This document shows, piece by piece, positions 1-8,894 of a DNA stretch of 64,000 nt; positions within the stretch are counted from its first letter, which is position 1, and every line of letters begins with the position of its first letter. Both the position numbers and the translations under genes were made by a program. The notes beneath the pieces are model-generated. The model was not told the origin of the DNA, made no database searches, and worked only from the letters and a program-made list of their open reading frames with translations. The stretch comes from an uncultured Desulfovibrio sp. (GTDB lineage Bacteria > Desulfobacterota > Desulfovibrionia > Desulfovibrionales > Desulfovibrionaceae): contig CALVHG010000004.1 in assembly GCA_944327285.1 (NCBI GenBank), positions 1 to 64,000 on the forward strand. Reading direction: 5' to 3'.

Positions 1-97
1 CCCATCCCTCCCCCGAAAACTTTTATTCGGGTCATTCGACAACGCGGGGCTTCGAGCGAGTTTCCTCTGCCGCGCGTCCCCCGGTTGCGCGAACAGC

Positions 98-127
98 AGA
101 AACAGCCCCGCAACGGGGCTGTTTCTG
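98..127. terminator. Bidirectional intrinsic terminator-like hairpin
   Basis: An inverted repeat, AGAAACAGCCCCG, a CAA loop and CGGGGCTGTTTCT, is followed by GTCTTC. The A/T ends of the stem give a U-rich tract on either strand. It probably ends a gene lying left of the window. Bases 1-97 hold no gene I can support; 1-40 resembles a fragment of the G-rich repeat (family B). Confidence 0.5.
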
Positions 128-135
128 TCTTCATG

Positions 136-251
136 GCGAGGCGGCGGCGCAGTGTCCCCTGGCAAAAACAGGGTGGAAAAACCGCGCTTTTTCCGCGGAA
201 CGACAGGCCGTATGGTTTGAGACGCGCAGCGTTTTCAAACTGAAAATACTC
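136..251 (+). repeat. Family A TA-MITE, 5'-truncated copy
   Basis: It matches the family from the GCGAGGCGGCGGC block to the right terminal repeat (TCAAACTGAAAATACTC). The left terminal repeat is missing and the central GGCCCAAAG block has diverged. The right end runs directly into the inverted repeat at 248-300. See the copy at 28069-28212 for the full description. Confidence 0.8.
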
Positions 252-300
252 ATAAGAAACGGCTCCGCATGCAGGGCATACGGAGCCGTTTCTTATGAGT
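248..300. terminator. 20-bp perfect inverted repeat, terminator-like
   Basis: ACTCATAAGAAACGGCTCCG (248-267) and its exact reverse complement (281-300) flank a 13-nt loop. The AAGAAA/TTTCTT ends give U-rich tracts on both strands, so it could terminate in both directions. Its outer bases overlap the right end of the truncated MITE. Confidence 0.5.
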
Positions 301-410
301 TCGGGGCCTTCCCCAGTAGAGATTCCAGAAAGGAGGTGTATTTTTATTCTTCGGGAGACGGCTGTCGCGGGGAAAGCGACGGCGCCGCCGTAACGCTTCA
401 TTATTCTGAA

Positions 411-534
411 TAAAGCGCGCTGGGGGGGGGGGGGGGGGGGGGGGGGAAGGGCCCAGCCTTTTCGCAGCGAAGCGAGAAAAGGCGTTCTCGTAGTCCTCTC
501 GCGCGAGCAGAGGGGGTTCCCCTCCCCCAACTAT
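411..534. repeat. Family B G-rich hairpin repeat with a 25-nt poly(G) tract
   Basis: It starts with the AAAGCGCGCTGGGG signature shared by other family B copies and ends with the GGGGGTTCCCC hairpin arm near 508-528. An uninterrupted run of 25 G (422-446) replaces the mixed GGGGAAGGGATGGGGGG block seen at 14387. It lies directly downstream of the thiC stop codon. The stretch 301-410 is weakly similar to the leader of the copy at 7113 and holds no gene. Confidence 0.7.
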
Positions 535-1809
535 CTACTTCCCTTGCAGCATCTTGACGGCGCAGAACTTGCCGCACATGGCGCAAACGTCCTCGTGCTT
601 GTGTTCTTCCCGGCGGGCGTCGAGCTGGGCGGGATCGAGGGCTGCTTTGCGCATGCCGTCCCAGTCGAGGGCCTTGCGGGCGGCGTTCATAGCGGCTTCC
701 CGCGCCAGAGCGCGGGGGCGGCCGAGCGCCACTTCCCCGGCCTGCGCGGCCACGCGGGAGGCGAGCGCGCCGGCGCGCACGTCGGCTTCATTGGGCAGGG
801 TCAGGTGCTCGGCGGGCGTCAGGTAGCAGAGGAAATCCACGCCAGCTTCCACGGCCAGAGCGCCGCCGATGGCCCCGGCGATGTGGTCATAGCCGGGCGC
901 GCTGTCGATGGTCAGAGGTCCGAGGACGTAGAGGGGAGCGTTATTGGTCAGGCGCTTGATACCCTGAATCTGAGTGCGGACCTGATGCAGCGGCACGTGT
1001 CCGGGACCTTCAATCATGCACTGCACGCCGCGCTCCAGCGCGTAGACCGCAAGGCGGCCAAGGTTGATGACTTCTTCCCACTGGGCGGCGTCGCCCGCGT
1101 CCACGCCCGCGCCCGGACGCAGACCGTCGCCCAGAGAAAGGGTGACGTTGTATTCGCGGCAGACGTCAAGCAGACGATCAAAGTATTCCAGCAGGGGATT
1201 TTCCCGGTTGTTTTCCAGCATCCAGCGGGCCAGCATGGAGCCGCCGCGCGAGACGATGCCCATGACGCGCTTTTGTTTTACGGCCATTTCAGCGCCGCGC
1301 AGGGACAGGCCGCAATGCACGGTCATGAAGTCCACGCCCTGCCGGGCCTGCCGGGCGATTTCTTCAAAAAGTTCGTCCGGCTGCATGGATGCCACGTCGC
1401 GATCGGCGTCCAGCAGACGCTGGCCCACGGCATACATGGGCACGGTGCCGAGCGGCAGGGGGCAGGCCTTGAGCATGCCCTGACGGATGGCGTCGAGGTC
1501 TCCGGCAATGGACAGGTCCATAACGGTGTCCGCGCCGCTGTCAATGGCGGCCTGAACCTTGCGCAGCTCGGTAGCCACGCAGTTGCAGAGCGGGGACGTG
1601 CCGATATTGGCGTTGACCTTGACGCGCGAGGGTTGGCCCACGAGCAGCGGCCGCAGACCGGCATGCGCGGGATTGCCCAGCAGAACCATGCTGCCAGCTT
1701 CGATGGCTTCGAGAATGAGGGAAGGGGAGAGCTGTTCTTCTTCGGCGAGGGAAGAAAGATGTGCGCCCAGAAGGGCATTCAGGGCGGCATTCTGAGAACG
1801 GAGTGACAT
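535..1809 (-). CDS. thiC: Phosphomethylpyrimidine synthase ThiC
   Basis: ThiC makes HMP-phosphate, the pyrimidine half of thiamine, from aminoimidazole ribotide by radical-SAM chemistry in the cytosol. The product is 424 residues from the ATG at 1809; an in-frame extension upstream would run into the riboswitch, so the later start is chosen. Family blocks are visible: VKVNANIGTS near residue 63, TVHCG, RGGSM, SLGDGLRPG and EGPGHVPL. The C-terminal iron-sulfur ligands CAMCGKFC (about residues 409-416) have C-x2-C-x3-C spacing, one residue tighter than the commonly quoted C-x2-C-x4-C. The length fits the short ThiC form of anaerobes. It is preceded by a TPP riboswitch on the same strand. The TAG stop touches a family B repeat. 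Confidence 0.96.
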   Translation of the reverse strand: MSLRSQNAALNALLGAHLSSLAEEEQLSPSLILEAIEAGSMVLLGNPAHAGLRPLLVGQPSRVKVNANIGTSPLCNCVATELRKVQAAIDSGADTVMDLSIAGDLDAIRQGMLKACPLPLGTVPMYAVGQRLLDADRDVASMQPDELFEEIARQARQGVDFMTVHCGLSLRGAEMAVKQKRVMGIVSRGGSMLARWMLENNRENPLLEYFDRLLDVCREYNVTLSLGDGLRPGAGVDAGDAAQWEEVINLGRLAVYALERGVQCMIEGPGHVPLHQVRTQIQGIKRLTNNAPLYVLGPLTIDSAPGYDHIAGAIGGALAVEAGVDFLCYLTPAEHLTLPNEADVRAGALASRVAAQAGEVALGRPRALAREAAMNAARKALDWDGMRKAALDPAQLDARREEHKHEDVCAMCGKFCAVKMLQGK

Positions 1810-1903
1810 GAAGACGAGCCTCGCGGCCGTGCGCCATCGGGCGCGCGGCAGGTTGCGACGCGTGCCCGTGACCGTGGGGAGGGGATGCGAAGGCCCCGGC
1901 AAG

Positions 1904-1990
1904 CTTCCCTACGGCAGTACGAACTGCGTCAGGTTCATGGGGTCTGGGCGCGCTGCCAACTCTCAGCCGTCCCGCCGGAGTGCGTTTCAG
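1904..1990 (-). promoter_or_regulatory. TPP riboswitch (THI element) upstream of thiC
   Basis: Read on the minus strand, the conserved core elements are all present in order: GGCTGAGAG, then ACCC, ATGAACCTGA, a short CAGTTCGTACTG stem in place of the usual variable stem, and CGTAGGGAAGC. It ends about 95 nt before the thiC start. Established family: the thiamine-pyrophosphate aptamer, which usually shuts off thiC expression when thiamine is plentiful. The 5' boundary is approximate. Confidence 0.93.
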
Positions 1991-2159
1991 CAATTGAAAC
2001 GGCTCCGGGCCCGGCTCCCCCAGCTTTGCATGCGTCGCCCGCGCAGTATGCGCTTCGCGGGCGTACCGCGTTCAGAGGAAAAAGCGTAGCAACCCTTTCC
2101 CCTCCTGTAAAGCCCGGAGGGTTTGCATTCCCCGGCGTATTGGCCTACAGCATGTAGCC

Positions 2160-3524
2160 ATGCGACAGCACCGCATTTTCAGCCCTCTTACCTGGCCCGT
2201 CTATTCCTTTCTTGCCGTCATTCTGCTGGGCGCGTGCGCCCTGCGGCTGCCCGCAAGCCTCATGCCGGGGCAGAGTCTGCCCTGGATAGACGCCTTTTTT
2301 ATTGCCACGTCCGCCGTCTGCGTGACGGGGCTTTCCACCGTTGACGTCAGCAGCGTCCTTTCGCCGATCGGGCAGGGGATTCTGCTGTTTCTGATTCAGA
2401 CCGGCGGCCTGGGCGTCATGACGTACACCAGCCTGATTTTTCTGCTCTGGCGTCGGGCTGTGCCCTTTACCAGCCGGGAGGCGGTCAGTCAGGCGCTGCT
2501 GGGCGACACCTTCGATTTGCGTCGTTTCATCCGCGAAGTTGTCGCTATTACCGCGGGCATCGAACTTCTGACAGCCGTGCTGCTGTATTGCTGCGATCCG
2601 GCTTTTTTTACGCCCTTCAAGGCGTTGTTTCATGCCGTATCCGCCTTCTGCAACGCGGGCTTCGCTCTGAAGCCGGATAATCTTATGAGTTACCGGGATC
2701 ATGCGGGGGTCAATGCGGTTATCTGCATGGCCGTCATCCTGGGGGGGCTGGGCTTTGCGGTGCTGCGGGAAACGCTGGGTATTCTTACCCGCGGCCGCGT
2801 CGGCGCGGAAACCGCCCGCTACAGTCGTTTCAGCAAGCTTGTGATCAAAACGTCCGCCATGCTGATTGTGGCGGGGGCCGTGCTGCTCTTTCTCATCGAG
2901 TGGCGCAGGCCGGGCAACGAGCTGAGCGTTGGCGAGGGCTTGTCGCTGGGCATGGCGGCTGTTTTTCACTCCGTCATTGCCCGCACGGCGGGTTTCAATA
3001 CCATCGACATGACGGCGTGCAGCGAAGCCAGCCTGCTGATTCTTTGCGTGCTGATGTTCATTGGCGGCAGTTCCGGCTCCTGCGCCGGCGGTATCAAGGT
3101 CGTCACCTTCCGCGTGCTGGTGGGCTACATTGTCGCCCAGTGCCGCAACGAGCGCCAGGTTGTCCTTGAGGGGCGCGGCGTTCCCTCGGAAAACCTGACG
3201 CGGGCCCTGACCATCTTCTTTCTCTACTGCCTGCTGATTATGACGTCCACGCTGCTGCTCAGCCTCAGCGAGGGCGGGATTCTCGACCGCAGCGGCGGCG
3301 GGGATGTGCCCCTGCTGCGTCTTTTGTTCGAGGTGGTTTCCGCGCTGGGAACCGTGGGCCTGTCCCTCAATTTTACCAGCGAGCTGACAGATTTCGGCAA
3401 GGGGATCATTATCGCCAATATGTTTGCCGGCCGCGTGGGCCTGCTGGCGTTGATCATGGCCGTGCGCAGCCTTCAGCGATCACGCCGCTACGACTACGCC
3501 GAGGCGCAGCTGCCTATAGGCTAG
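2160..3524 (+). CDS. TrkH/KtrB-family potassium uptake membrane subunit
   Basis: Potassium-translocating subunit of a Ktr/Trk uptake system in the inner membrane. It is 454 residues, the usual KtrB size. The four pore-loop filter segments of this superfamily can be read in order: TSAVCVTGLS (about residues 50-59), SAFCNAGFAL, ARTAGFNTI and SALGTVGLSL, each with the central glycine and separated by hydrophobic membrane spans. Established knowledge: these channels need a cytosolic RCK/TrkA-type partner. None is adjacent here, so it must be encoded elsewhere. There is no clear Shine-Dalgarno before the chosen ATG, and the start is the least certain part. KtrB is more likely than TrkH by length. 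Confidence 0.9.
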   Translation: MRQHRIFSPLTWPVYSFLAVILLGACALRLPASLMPGQSLPWIDAFFIATSAVCVTGLSTVDVSSVLSPIGQGILLFLIQTGGLGVMTYTSLIFLLWRRAVPFTSREAVSQALLGDTFDLRRFIREVVAITAGIELLTAVLLYCCDPAFFTPFKALFHAVSAFCNAGFALKPDNLMSYRDHAGVNAVICMAVILGGLGFAVLRETLGILTRGRVGAETARYSRFSKLVIKTSAMLIVAGAVLLFLIEWRRPGNELSVGEGLSLGMAAVFHSVIARTAGFNTIDMTACSEASLLILCVLMFIGGSSGSCAGGIKVVTFRVLVGYIVAQCRNERQVVLEGRGVPSENLTRALTIFFLYCLLIMTSTLLLSLSEGGILDRSGGGDVPLLRLLFEVVSALGTVGLSLNFTSELTDFGKGIIIANMFAGRVGLLALIMAVRSLQRSRRYDYAEAQLPIG

Positions 3525-3635
3525 GCTGGCCGGGGCTGTCCGGCTGACGTATTTTTGCGCTTGTACTTCGTCACGCCTTCTGCTACTTTTTACCACCACC
3601 CCTTACCGGGGCAGATTATTTGGAGGCATGGCAGC

Positions 3636-5351
3636 ATGGCAGACAATGCAACCGGGCACGATAACGATATTTCTTTCGAAAGTGCCCTTGAAAACTACCT
3701 CAACCCCGACTTTGGCGACCTCGAAGAAGGCTCCATCGTCAAAGGTGAAATCGTCCGCGTCAATGACGACAATGTCCTTGTGGACGTGAACTTCAAGTCC
3801 GAAGGGCAGATTCCCGCCGCCGAATTCCGCGACGCCGCCGGCAACATCAACGTGAAGGTGGGCGACAAGGTTGACGTGTACGTGGTGCGCAAGAATGAAA
3901 ACGAGGGCACCATCACTCTCTCCTTTGAAAAAGCCAAGCGCATGCAGGTCTTCGATCAGCTGGAAGACGTGCAGGAGAACAATCGGGTCATCAAGGGCCA
4001 CATCGTGCGCCGCATCAAGGGCGGCTACACGGTGGATATCGGCGGCGTCGAGGCGTTTTTGCCCGGTTCGCACGTGGATCTGCGTCCCGTGCCGGATATG
4101 GACGCCCTGGTCAATCAGGAATTCGAATTCCGCGTGCTCAAGATCAACCGCCGTCGCAGCAACGTTATCGTTTCGCGCCGCGTGCTGCTTGAGGAGGAAC
4201 GCGATTCCAAGCGTCAGGATCTGCTGCGCACCCTCGAAGAGGGCCAGATTGTGCACGGCAAGGCCAAGAACATCACCGAATACGGCGTGTTCGTGGACCT
4301 CGGCGGCCTCGACGGTCTCCTGCACATCACCGACATGAGCTGGAAGCGCATCCGTCATCCCAAGGAAATGATCACCATGGGTCAGGATCTGACCCTGAAG
4401 GTGCTTTCCTTCGACCGCGAAAACAACAAGGTTTCTCTCGGTCTGAAGCAGCTCGTGCCCGATCCGTGGCAGGATATTTCCGCCCGCTTCCCCGAAGGCA
4501 AGAAGGTGACCGGCAAGGTGACCAATCTTGTGGATTACGGCGCCTTTGTGGAACTGGAGCCCGGCGTGGAAGGTCTGGTGCACATTTCTGAAATGTCCTG
4601 GACCCGCAAGCTGCGTCATCCTTCCCAGATGGTGCACACCGGCGACGAGGTTGAAGTGGTCATCCTCGGCGTGGACGGCGAAAAGAAGCGCATCAGCCTC
4701 GGCATGAAGCAGGTGCGTCCCAATCCCTGGGAACTGGTGGCCGAAAAGTATCCTGAAGGCACCGTGCTTGAAGGCGTCATCAAGAACATCACCGAATTCG
4801 GTATGTTCATCGGTATCGAAGACGGTATCGACGGCCTCATCCACGTGTCCGACATTTCCTGGACCAAGAAGGTTCGTCATCCCAACGAAATCTACAAGGT
4901 CGGCGACACCGTGCAGGCCAAGGTGCTGACCGTGGATCAGGAAAACGAAAAGTTCACCCTCGGCATCAAGCAGCTGGTGGACGATCCGTGGGGCCATGTG
5001 CCCGCCACCTATCCCGTGGGCTGCACCGTCAAGGGCATCGTGACCAACATCACGGACTTCGGTCTGTTTGTTGAAGTGGAAGAAGGCATCGAAGGCCTTG
5101 TGCATGTGTCCGAACTTTCCAGCAAGAAGGTGAAGACGCCTGCCGAAATGTACAAGGAAGGCCAGGAAATCGAAGCCAAGGTCATCCACGTCAGCGCCGA
5201 AGAACGCCGCCTTGGTCTTTCCATCAAGCAGATCAAGAGCGAAGACGACGACCGCCGCAAGCCGAAGGAATTCCATGCCGGTCCTCAGGAAGCCGGTCAG
5301 AGCCTTGGCGATCTGCTGAAGCAGAAGTTCGAAGAAAGCGAAAACGCCTAG
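3636..5351 (+). CDS. rpsA: 30S ribosomal protein S1
   Basis: Ribosomal protein S1 binds mRNA leaders and helps initiation on the 30S subunit. It is 571 residues with six consecutive S1/OB repeats. The repeated signature is a G-x-V-x-x-I-x-x-[FY]-G-x-F-V strand followed by GLVHIS-type strands, for example [20 protein letters not shown] and later [20 protein letters not shown]. The ATG at 3636 follows a TGGAGG ribosome-binding site at 3621-3626; another ATG at 3628 is out of frame. Codon use is strongly biased toward C/G-ending codons, as expected for a highly expressed gene. A strong intrinsic terminator follows 25 nt after the stop, so the gene is probably monocistronic. Confidence 0.97.
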   Translation: MADNATGHDNDISFESALENYLNPDFGDLEEGSIVKGEIVRVNDDNVLVDVNFKSEGQIPAAEFRDAAGNINVKVGDKVDVYVVRKNENEGTITLSFEKAKRMQVFDQLEDVQENNRVIKGHIVRRIKGGYTVDIGGVEAFLPGSHVDLRPVPDMDALVNQEFEFRVLKINRRRSNVIVSRRVLLEEERDSKRQDLLRTLEEGQIVHGKAKNITEYGVFVDLGGLDGLLHITDMSWKRIRHPKEMITMGQDLTLKVLSFDRENNKVSLGLKQLVPDPWQDISARFPEGKKVTGKVTNLVDYGAFVELEPGVEGLVHISEMSWTRKLRHPSQMVHTGDEVEVVILGVDGEKKRISLGMKQVRPNPWELVAEKYPEGTVLEGVIKNITEFGMFIGIEDGIDGLIHVSDISWTKKVRHPNEIYKVGDTVQAKVLTVDQENEKFTLGIKQLVDDPWGHVPATYPVGCTVKGIVTNITDFGLFVEVEEGIEGLVHVSELSSKKVKTPAEMYKEGQEIEAKVIHVSAEERRLGLSIKQIKSEDDDRRKPKEFHAGPQEAGQSLGDLLKQKFEESENA

Positions 5352-5376
5352 GCTTTGCCGCAGGCGAGATGATGGA

Positions 5377-5405
5377 CGGGACGCCCTTCGGGGCGTCCCG
5401 TTTTC
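5377..5405 (+). terminator. Rho-independent terminator of rpsA
   Basis: A perfect 10-bp stem, CGGGACGCCC / GGGCGTCCCG, has a TTCG tetraloop and is followed by TTTTCATTT. It lies 25 nt after the rpsA stop. Confidence 0.9.
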
Positions 5406-5497
5406 ATTTGTGTCACAGGCCTGTGCCTTGCCTTGACGCAATGACATCCGCCGTCTAGAACTAGAAACGCCGTGCACATGCGGCAAGAAACGCTTTA

Positions 5498-5640
5498 AAG
5501 CGTGTTGCCTTTGAAAAAGGCAGAACGCGAGGCGGCGACACCGCGCCGCCCGGCCTGACGCGAGCGGAAAAGGCGCGCTTTTTCCGCGAAACAACAGGCC
5601 GTATGGTTTGAACCGCAAGCGATTCAAACTGAAAATGCTT
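5498..5640 (+). repeat. Family A TA-MITE
   Basis: Near-full copy flanked by TA (5496-5497 and 5641-5642). The left end has diverged to AAGCGTGTTGCC; the right end ATTCAAACTGAAAATGCT is typical. It lies between rpsA and the carboxynorspermidine dehydrogenase gene. The rest of 5406-5714 holds no gene. Confidence 0.85.
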
Positions 5641-5714
5641 TAGCGGCCCCGTCGGCGTTGCCGCACGGCGCGCCGCGCCTTCCGGAACATGCAAGACAAC
5701 AAGGAGTGCACGCC

Positions 5715-6929
5715 ATGTCCAAGGATATTCTGATTATCGGCGCGGGCGGCGTCGGTAGCGTCGTGGCCCACAAGATGGCGCAGGCCGCCAGGGATGAAGG
5801 GGCTTTCGGCAAAATCACCCTTGCCAGCCGCACCCTGAAACGCTGCGAAGACATCGCCGCGAGCGTGAAGAGCCGCTACGGCGTGGAGATTGCCACGGCG
5901 CAGGTGGATGCTGATAATGTGCCTGAACTGTGCGAGCTTATCCGCAATGTCAAACCTGCTATGGTGGCTAATATTGCCCTGCCCTATCAGGATTTGCATA
6001 TCATGGATGCATGCCTTGAATGCGGCGTGCATTATCTTGATACGGCCAATTATGAGCCGCTGGATACTGCCAAGTTTGAATACAAGTGGCAGTGGGCCTA
6101 TCAGGATCGCTTCCGCGAGGCCGGTCTGACCGCGTTGCTTGGTTCCGGTTTCGATCCCGGCGTGACGAATGTCTTTGCCGCGTGGGTTCTCAAGCACGAG
6201 CTGGATGAAGTGCATGTGCTGGATATCATCGACTGCAACGCGGGCGATCACGGCCAGCCCTTTGCCACGAATTTTAACCCGGAAATCAATATCCGCGAAG
6301 TGACCGCGCGCGGCCGCTACTGGGAACGCGGCGAATGGGTGGAAACCGATCCGCTGTCGTGGTCCATGAATTATTCTTTCCCCGATGGCATCGGCGAAAA
6401 GAAATGCTTCCTTATGTATCATGAGGAGCTGGAGTCGCTGGTGCGCAATCTCAAGGGCATCCGGCGCGCGCGTTTCTGGATGACGTTCTCCGAGAATTAT
6501 CTCAATCACCTGAAAGTGCTCGGCAACGTGGGCATGACCCGCATTGATCCTGTGGACTATCAGGGCCAGAAGATTGTGCCCATTCAGTTCCTCAGGGCTC
6601 TGCTGCCTGATCCTGCTTCCCTCGGTCCTTTGACCAAGGGCAAGACCTGCATCGGCAACGTCATGCAGGGCGTCAAGGACGGCAAGGAAAAGACCGTTTA
6701 CATCTATAATGTCTGCGATCACGAGGCCTGCTATGCCGAAGTGGGGTCGCAGGCCATTTCCTATACGACCGGCGTTCCGGCCATGATCGGCGCAAAAATG
6801 ATGCTTTCCGGCCAGTGGCTGCAGGCGGGCGTCTGGAACATGGAACAGATGGACCCCGATCCCTTCATGGCCGATCTCAATCGCTACGGCCTGCCCTGGC
6901 AGTGCGTTTACTCTCCTAAGAAGCCGTAG
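5715..6929 (+). CDS. Carboxynorspermidine dehydrogenase (saccharopine-dehydrogenase family)
   Basis: NADPH-dependent enzyme that condenses aspartate semialdehyde with a diamine to give carboxy(nor)spermidine, the first step of the alternative polyamine route. The product is 404 residues. The N-terminal Rossmann motif IIGAGGVGSVVAHK is at residues 7-20, and LGSGFDPGVTNVFAAW in the middle is typical of this branch of the saccharopine-dehydrogenase family. The ATG at 5715 is preceded by AAGGAG (5701-5706); upstream in-frame codons fall in the MITE flank. The next gene encodes the matching decarboxylase, which is the main reason for choosing this substrate over lysine metabolism. Confidence 0.9.
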   Translation: MSKDILIIGAGGVGSVVAHKMAQAARDEGAFGKITLASRTLKRCEDIAASVKSRYGVEIATAQVDADNVPELCELIRNVKPAMVANIALPYQDLHIMDACLECGVHYLDTANYEPLDTAKFEYKWQWAYQDRFREAGLTALLGSGFDPGVTNVFAAWVLKHELDEVHVLDIIDCNAGDHGQPFATNFNPEINIREVTARGRYWERGEWVETDPLSWSMNYSFPDGIGEKKCFLMYHEELESLVRNLKGIRRARFWMTFSENYLNHLKVLGNVGMTRIDPVDYQGQKIVPIQFLRALLPDPASLGPLTKGKTCIGNVMQGVKDGKEKTVYIYNVCDHEACYAEVGSQAISYTTGVPAMIGAKMMLSGQWLQAGVWNMEQMDPDPFMADLNRYGLPWQCVYSPKKP

Positions 6930-6949
6930 CATCTGTTTCTGACAGCAGC

Positions 6950-6970
6950 GGGGGAGGGACCGCCTCCCCC
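6950..6970. terminator. Short GC-rich hairpin after carboxynorspermidine dehydrogenase
   Basis: GGGGGAGG, a GACCG loop and CCTCCCCC start 20 nt after the stop codon. No U-tract follows, so it may act as a pausing or mRNA-end hairpin rather than a full terminator. Confidence 0.35.
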
Positions 6971-7112
6971 CTGTCTCCGCCCCTTTTCCGGCGTGCTTTG
7001 TTCAGGCGAAAGAAGCGGAAGCGACGCGATTTTCCCTTGTCGGGCGTTCCCATTTTGATTTCGGGGGACGGCTGCCGCAGGGAAAATTTTTGCGTCTCCG
7101 CATTGTTCATTT

Positions 7113-7198
7113 TCCCGATAAAAGCGCGTTGGGGAAGGATGGGGGCTTGGGGGAAGGAAACCCCTTGCGCGCTAGCCAAGGGGTTTCCTTCCCCCAGA
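7113..7198. repeat. Family B G-rich hairpin repeat
   Basis: The CGATAAAAGCGCG signature is followed by G-tracts (GGGGAAGGATGGGGG) and a 19-bp perfect inverted repeat: GGGGGAAGGAAACCCCTTG at 7149-7167 and its complement at 7177-7195, with loop CGCGCTAGC. It lies about 55 nt before nspC and may act as an attenuator or a boundary between the two polyamine genes. The rest of 6971-7253 holds no gene. Confidence 0.75.
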
Positions 7199-7253
7199 AA
7201 TCCGCCTATTCAAACTGCCTGCGGCGCAGCTTCGGGCACAACCGCATAGAACT

Positions 7254-8510
7254 ATGGACTATCTGCAACTGCTTCAGGACGCCGCGCGCGTTCCCTCGCC
7301 CTGTTTTGTCATTGACGCGCCGCGTCTTGCCGCCAATGCCGCCATCCTGCGGGATGTGCAGGAGCGCAGCGGAGCGCGTATTCTGCTGGCCCTCAAGGGC
7401 TTTGCCGCCTGGGGGATTTTTCCCCGGCTGACGCGGGACCCCGCTCACGGCGGGCAGGGGCCGCTGTACGGCACCTGCGCCAGCTCCGTGGATGAAGCCC
7501 GCCTCGGCCGCGAATGCTTCGGCGGCGAGGTGCACGCCTTTGCCGCGGCGTGGAGCGACGAGGAAATGTCCGAATTGCTGCAGCTGGCGGATCACATCAC
7601 CTTTAACTCCGTCGCCCAGTGGCGGCGCTTTGCGCCGACCATTGCGGCCCATAATGCCGCCGCGCAGGCTGCCGGGACGCCTGAAAAAATGCTGACCTGC
7701 GGGTTGCGCATCAATCCCGAACATTCGGAAGGGGCCGTTGCCATTTATAATCCCTGTTCGCCGGGGTCTCGTCTGGGCATCCGTTTGCGTCATATGCCGG
7801 AGCGGCTGCCCGACGGTATTACGGGGTTGCACTGGCATACGTTGTGCGAGCAGAACGCCGACGCCGCAGCCCGCACCGTGGAAGCCGTGGAACGGAATTT
7901 TGCGCCGTACCTGCGGGATTGCCGCTGGCTGAACCTGGGCGGCGGACATCATATCACCAGACCCGACTACGACATTGACCTGCTGTGCCGCACGGTGTCC
8001 CGCCTGCGCGAGACCTGGGCCGATCGCCTCTATCTGGAGCCCGGCGAAGCCGTGGCCCTCAATGCGGGCTGGCTTGTGGCTACCGTGCTGGATGTGGTGG
8101 AAGCCGATATGCCCGTTGTCATTCTGGACACTTCCGCCGCCTGCCATATGCCGGACGTGCTGGAAATGCCTTACCGTCCCAATGTGATGGCGCAGGAAAA
8201 CGGCGGCTGGCAGACAGCGGGGCAGCCCGGAGAAAAGGCGTGGACCTGCCGTCTCGCCGGGAAGTCCTGCCTTGCGGGGGATGTTATCGGGGAATACGCC
8301 TTTGCCGCGCCGTTGCAACCCGGCCAGCGCCTTGTCTTTGCCGACATGGCCATTTACAGCATGGTCAAGACAACGACGTTCAACGGTTTGCGCCTGCCTT
8401 CCATCGGCGTGCTGGATGCCGCGGCCGACGCTGAAGACCCCCTGTCCACAGCTTCTTTTCAGCTCCTGAAGCGTTTCGGCTACGAAGACTTCAAGTGTCG
8501 TCTTTCCTAA
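7254..8510 (+). CDS. nspC: Carboxynorspermidine decarboxylase
   Basis: PLP-dependent decarboxylase turning carboxy(nor)spermidine into (nor)spermidine, of the alanine-racemase fold (group IV decarboxylases). It is 418 residues. The PLP-lysine segment LALKGFAAWG has K48; the glycine-rich phosphate-binding segment LNLGGGHHIT and the C-terminal FADMAIYSMVKTTTFNG block are typical of NspC. It follows carboxynorspermidine dehydrogenase, but 324 nt and a family B hairpin lie between them, so co-transcription is uncertain. No good Shine-Dalgarno precedes the ATG (CATAGAACTATG). Confidence 0.93.
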   Translation: MDYLQLLQDAARVPSPCFVIDAPRLAANAAILRDVQERSGARILLALKGFAAWGIFPRLTRDPAHGGQGPLYGTCASSVDEARLGRECFGGEVHAFAAAWSDEEMSELLQLADHITFNSVAQWRRFAPTIAAHNAAAQAAGTPEKMLTCGLRINPEHSEGAVAIYNPCSPGSRLGIRLRHMPERLPDGITGLHWHTLCEQNADAAARTVEAVERNFAPYLRDCRWLNLGGGHHITRPDYDIDLLCRTVSRLRETWADRLYLEPGEAVALNAGWLVATVLDVVEADMPVVILDTSAACHMPDVLEMPYRPNVMAQENGGWQTAGQPGEKAWTCRLAGKSCLAGDVIGEYAFAAPLQPGQRLVFADMAIYSMVKTTTFNGLRLPSIGVLDAAADAEDPLSTASFQLLKRFGYEDFKCRLS

Positions 8511-8744
8511 GAAACTGACGCCTGTTCCCAGATATTTCTTTGTGCTCCTGCTGTCGCTTCCCGCGAGGTTTTCGCCTTGCGGGGGGCGGCTTTTTTTCGC
8601 GTTCCCTGCCGCGCGGGGCACGGTTTTTTGCGACGCCGCGATTCCTGATTTCTCTTGTTGCTATCTTTTTAAAAATCGTGTTACGTATGCCCTGCATATG
8701 CACCGCCGGGCCCGTGGCCCGTCACGATTCACCCGCAACCGTTA

Positions 8745-8880
8745 GAGCATTTTCAGTTTGAAATGCTTCGCATTTCAAATCATACGGCCTGCCGTTTCGC
8801 GGAAAAAGCACGGTTTTTCCGCTCACTTTGGGCCGGGCGGCGCTGTGCCGCCGCCTCGCGTTTTAAGCTGAAAATGCTCC
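8745..8880 (-). repeat. Family A TA-MITE, reverse orientation
   Basis: TA at 8743-8744 precedes GAGCATTTTCAGTTTGAAA; the other end has decayed to AAGCTGAAAATGCTCC. The element end is directly followed by AGGAGGA, the ribosome-binding site of the next gene, so the repeat forms its 5' leader. The stretch 8511-8744 has no gene; I see only a GC-rich stretch followed by an AT-rich, promoter-like segment near 8660-8690. Confidence 0.88.
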
Positions 8881-8894
8881 AGGAGGACAGGATT

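Noticed and set aside
3603..5627. Long open frame opposite rpsA
   Set aside because: Antisense of the repeated S1 domains; composition (His, Phe, Ala, Gly) is that of a shadow frame.
8678..8703. GTGTTAC near the Ni/Co operon, resembling a half-site of the NikR operator proposed for delta-proteobacteria
   Set aside because: The second half-site is not recognisable at the expected distance, so I cannot support a NikR operator.
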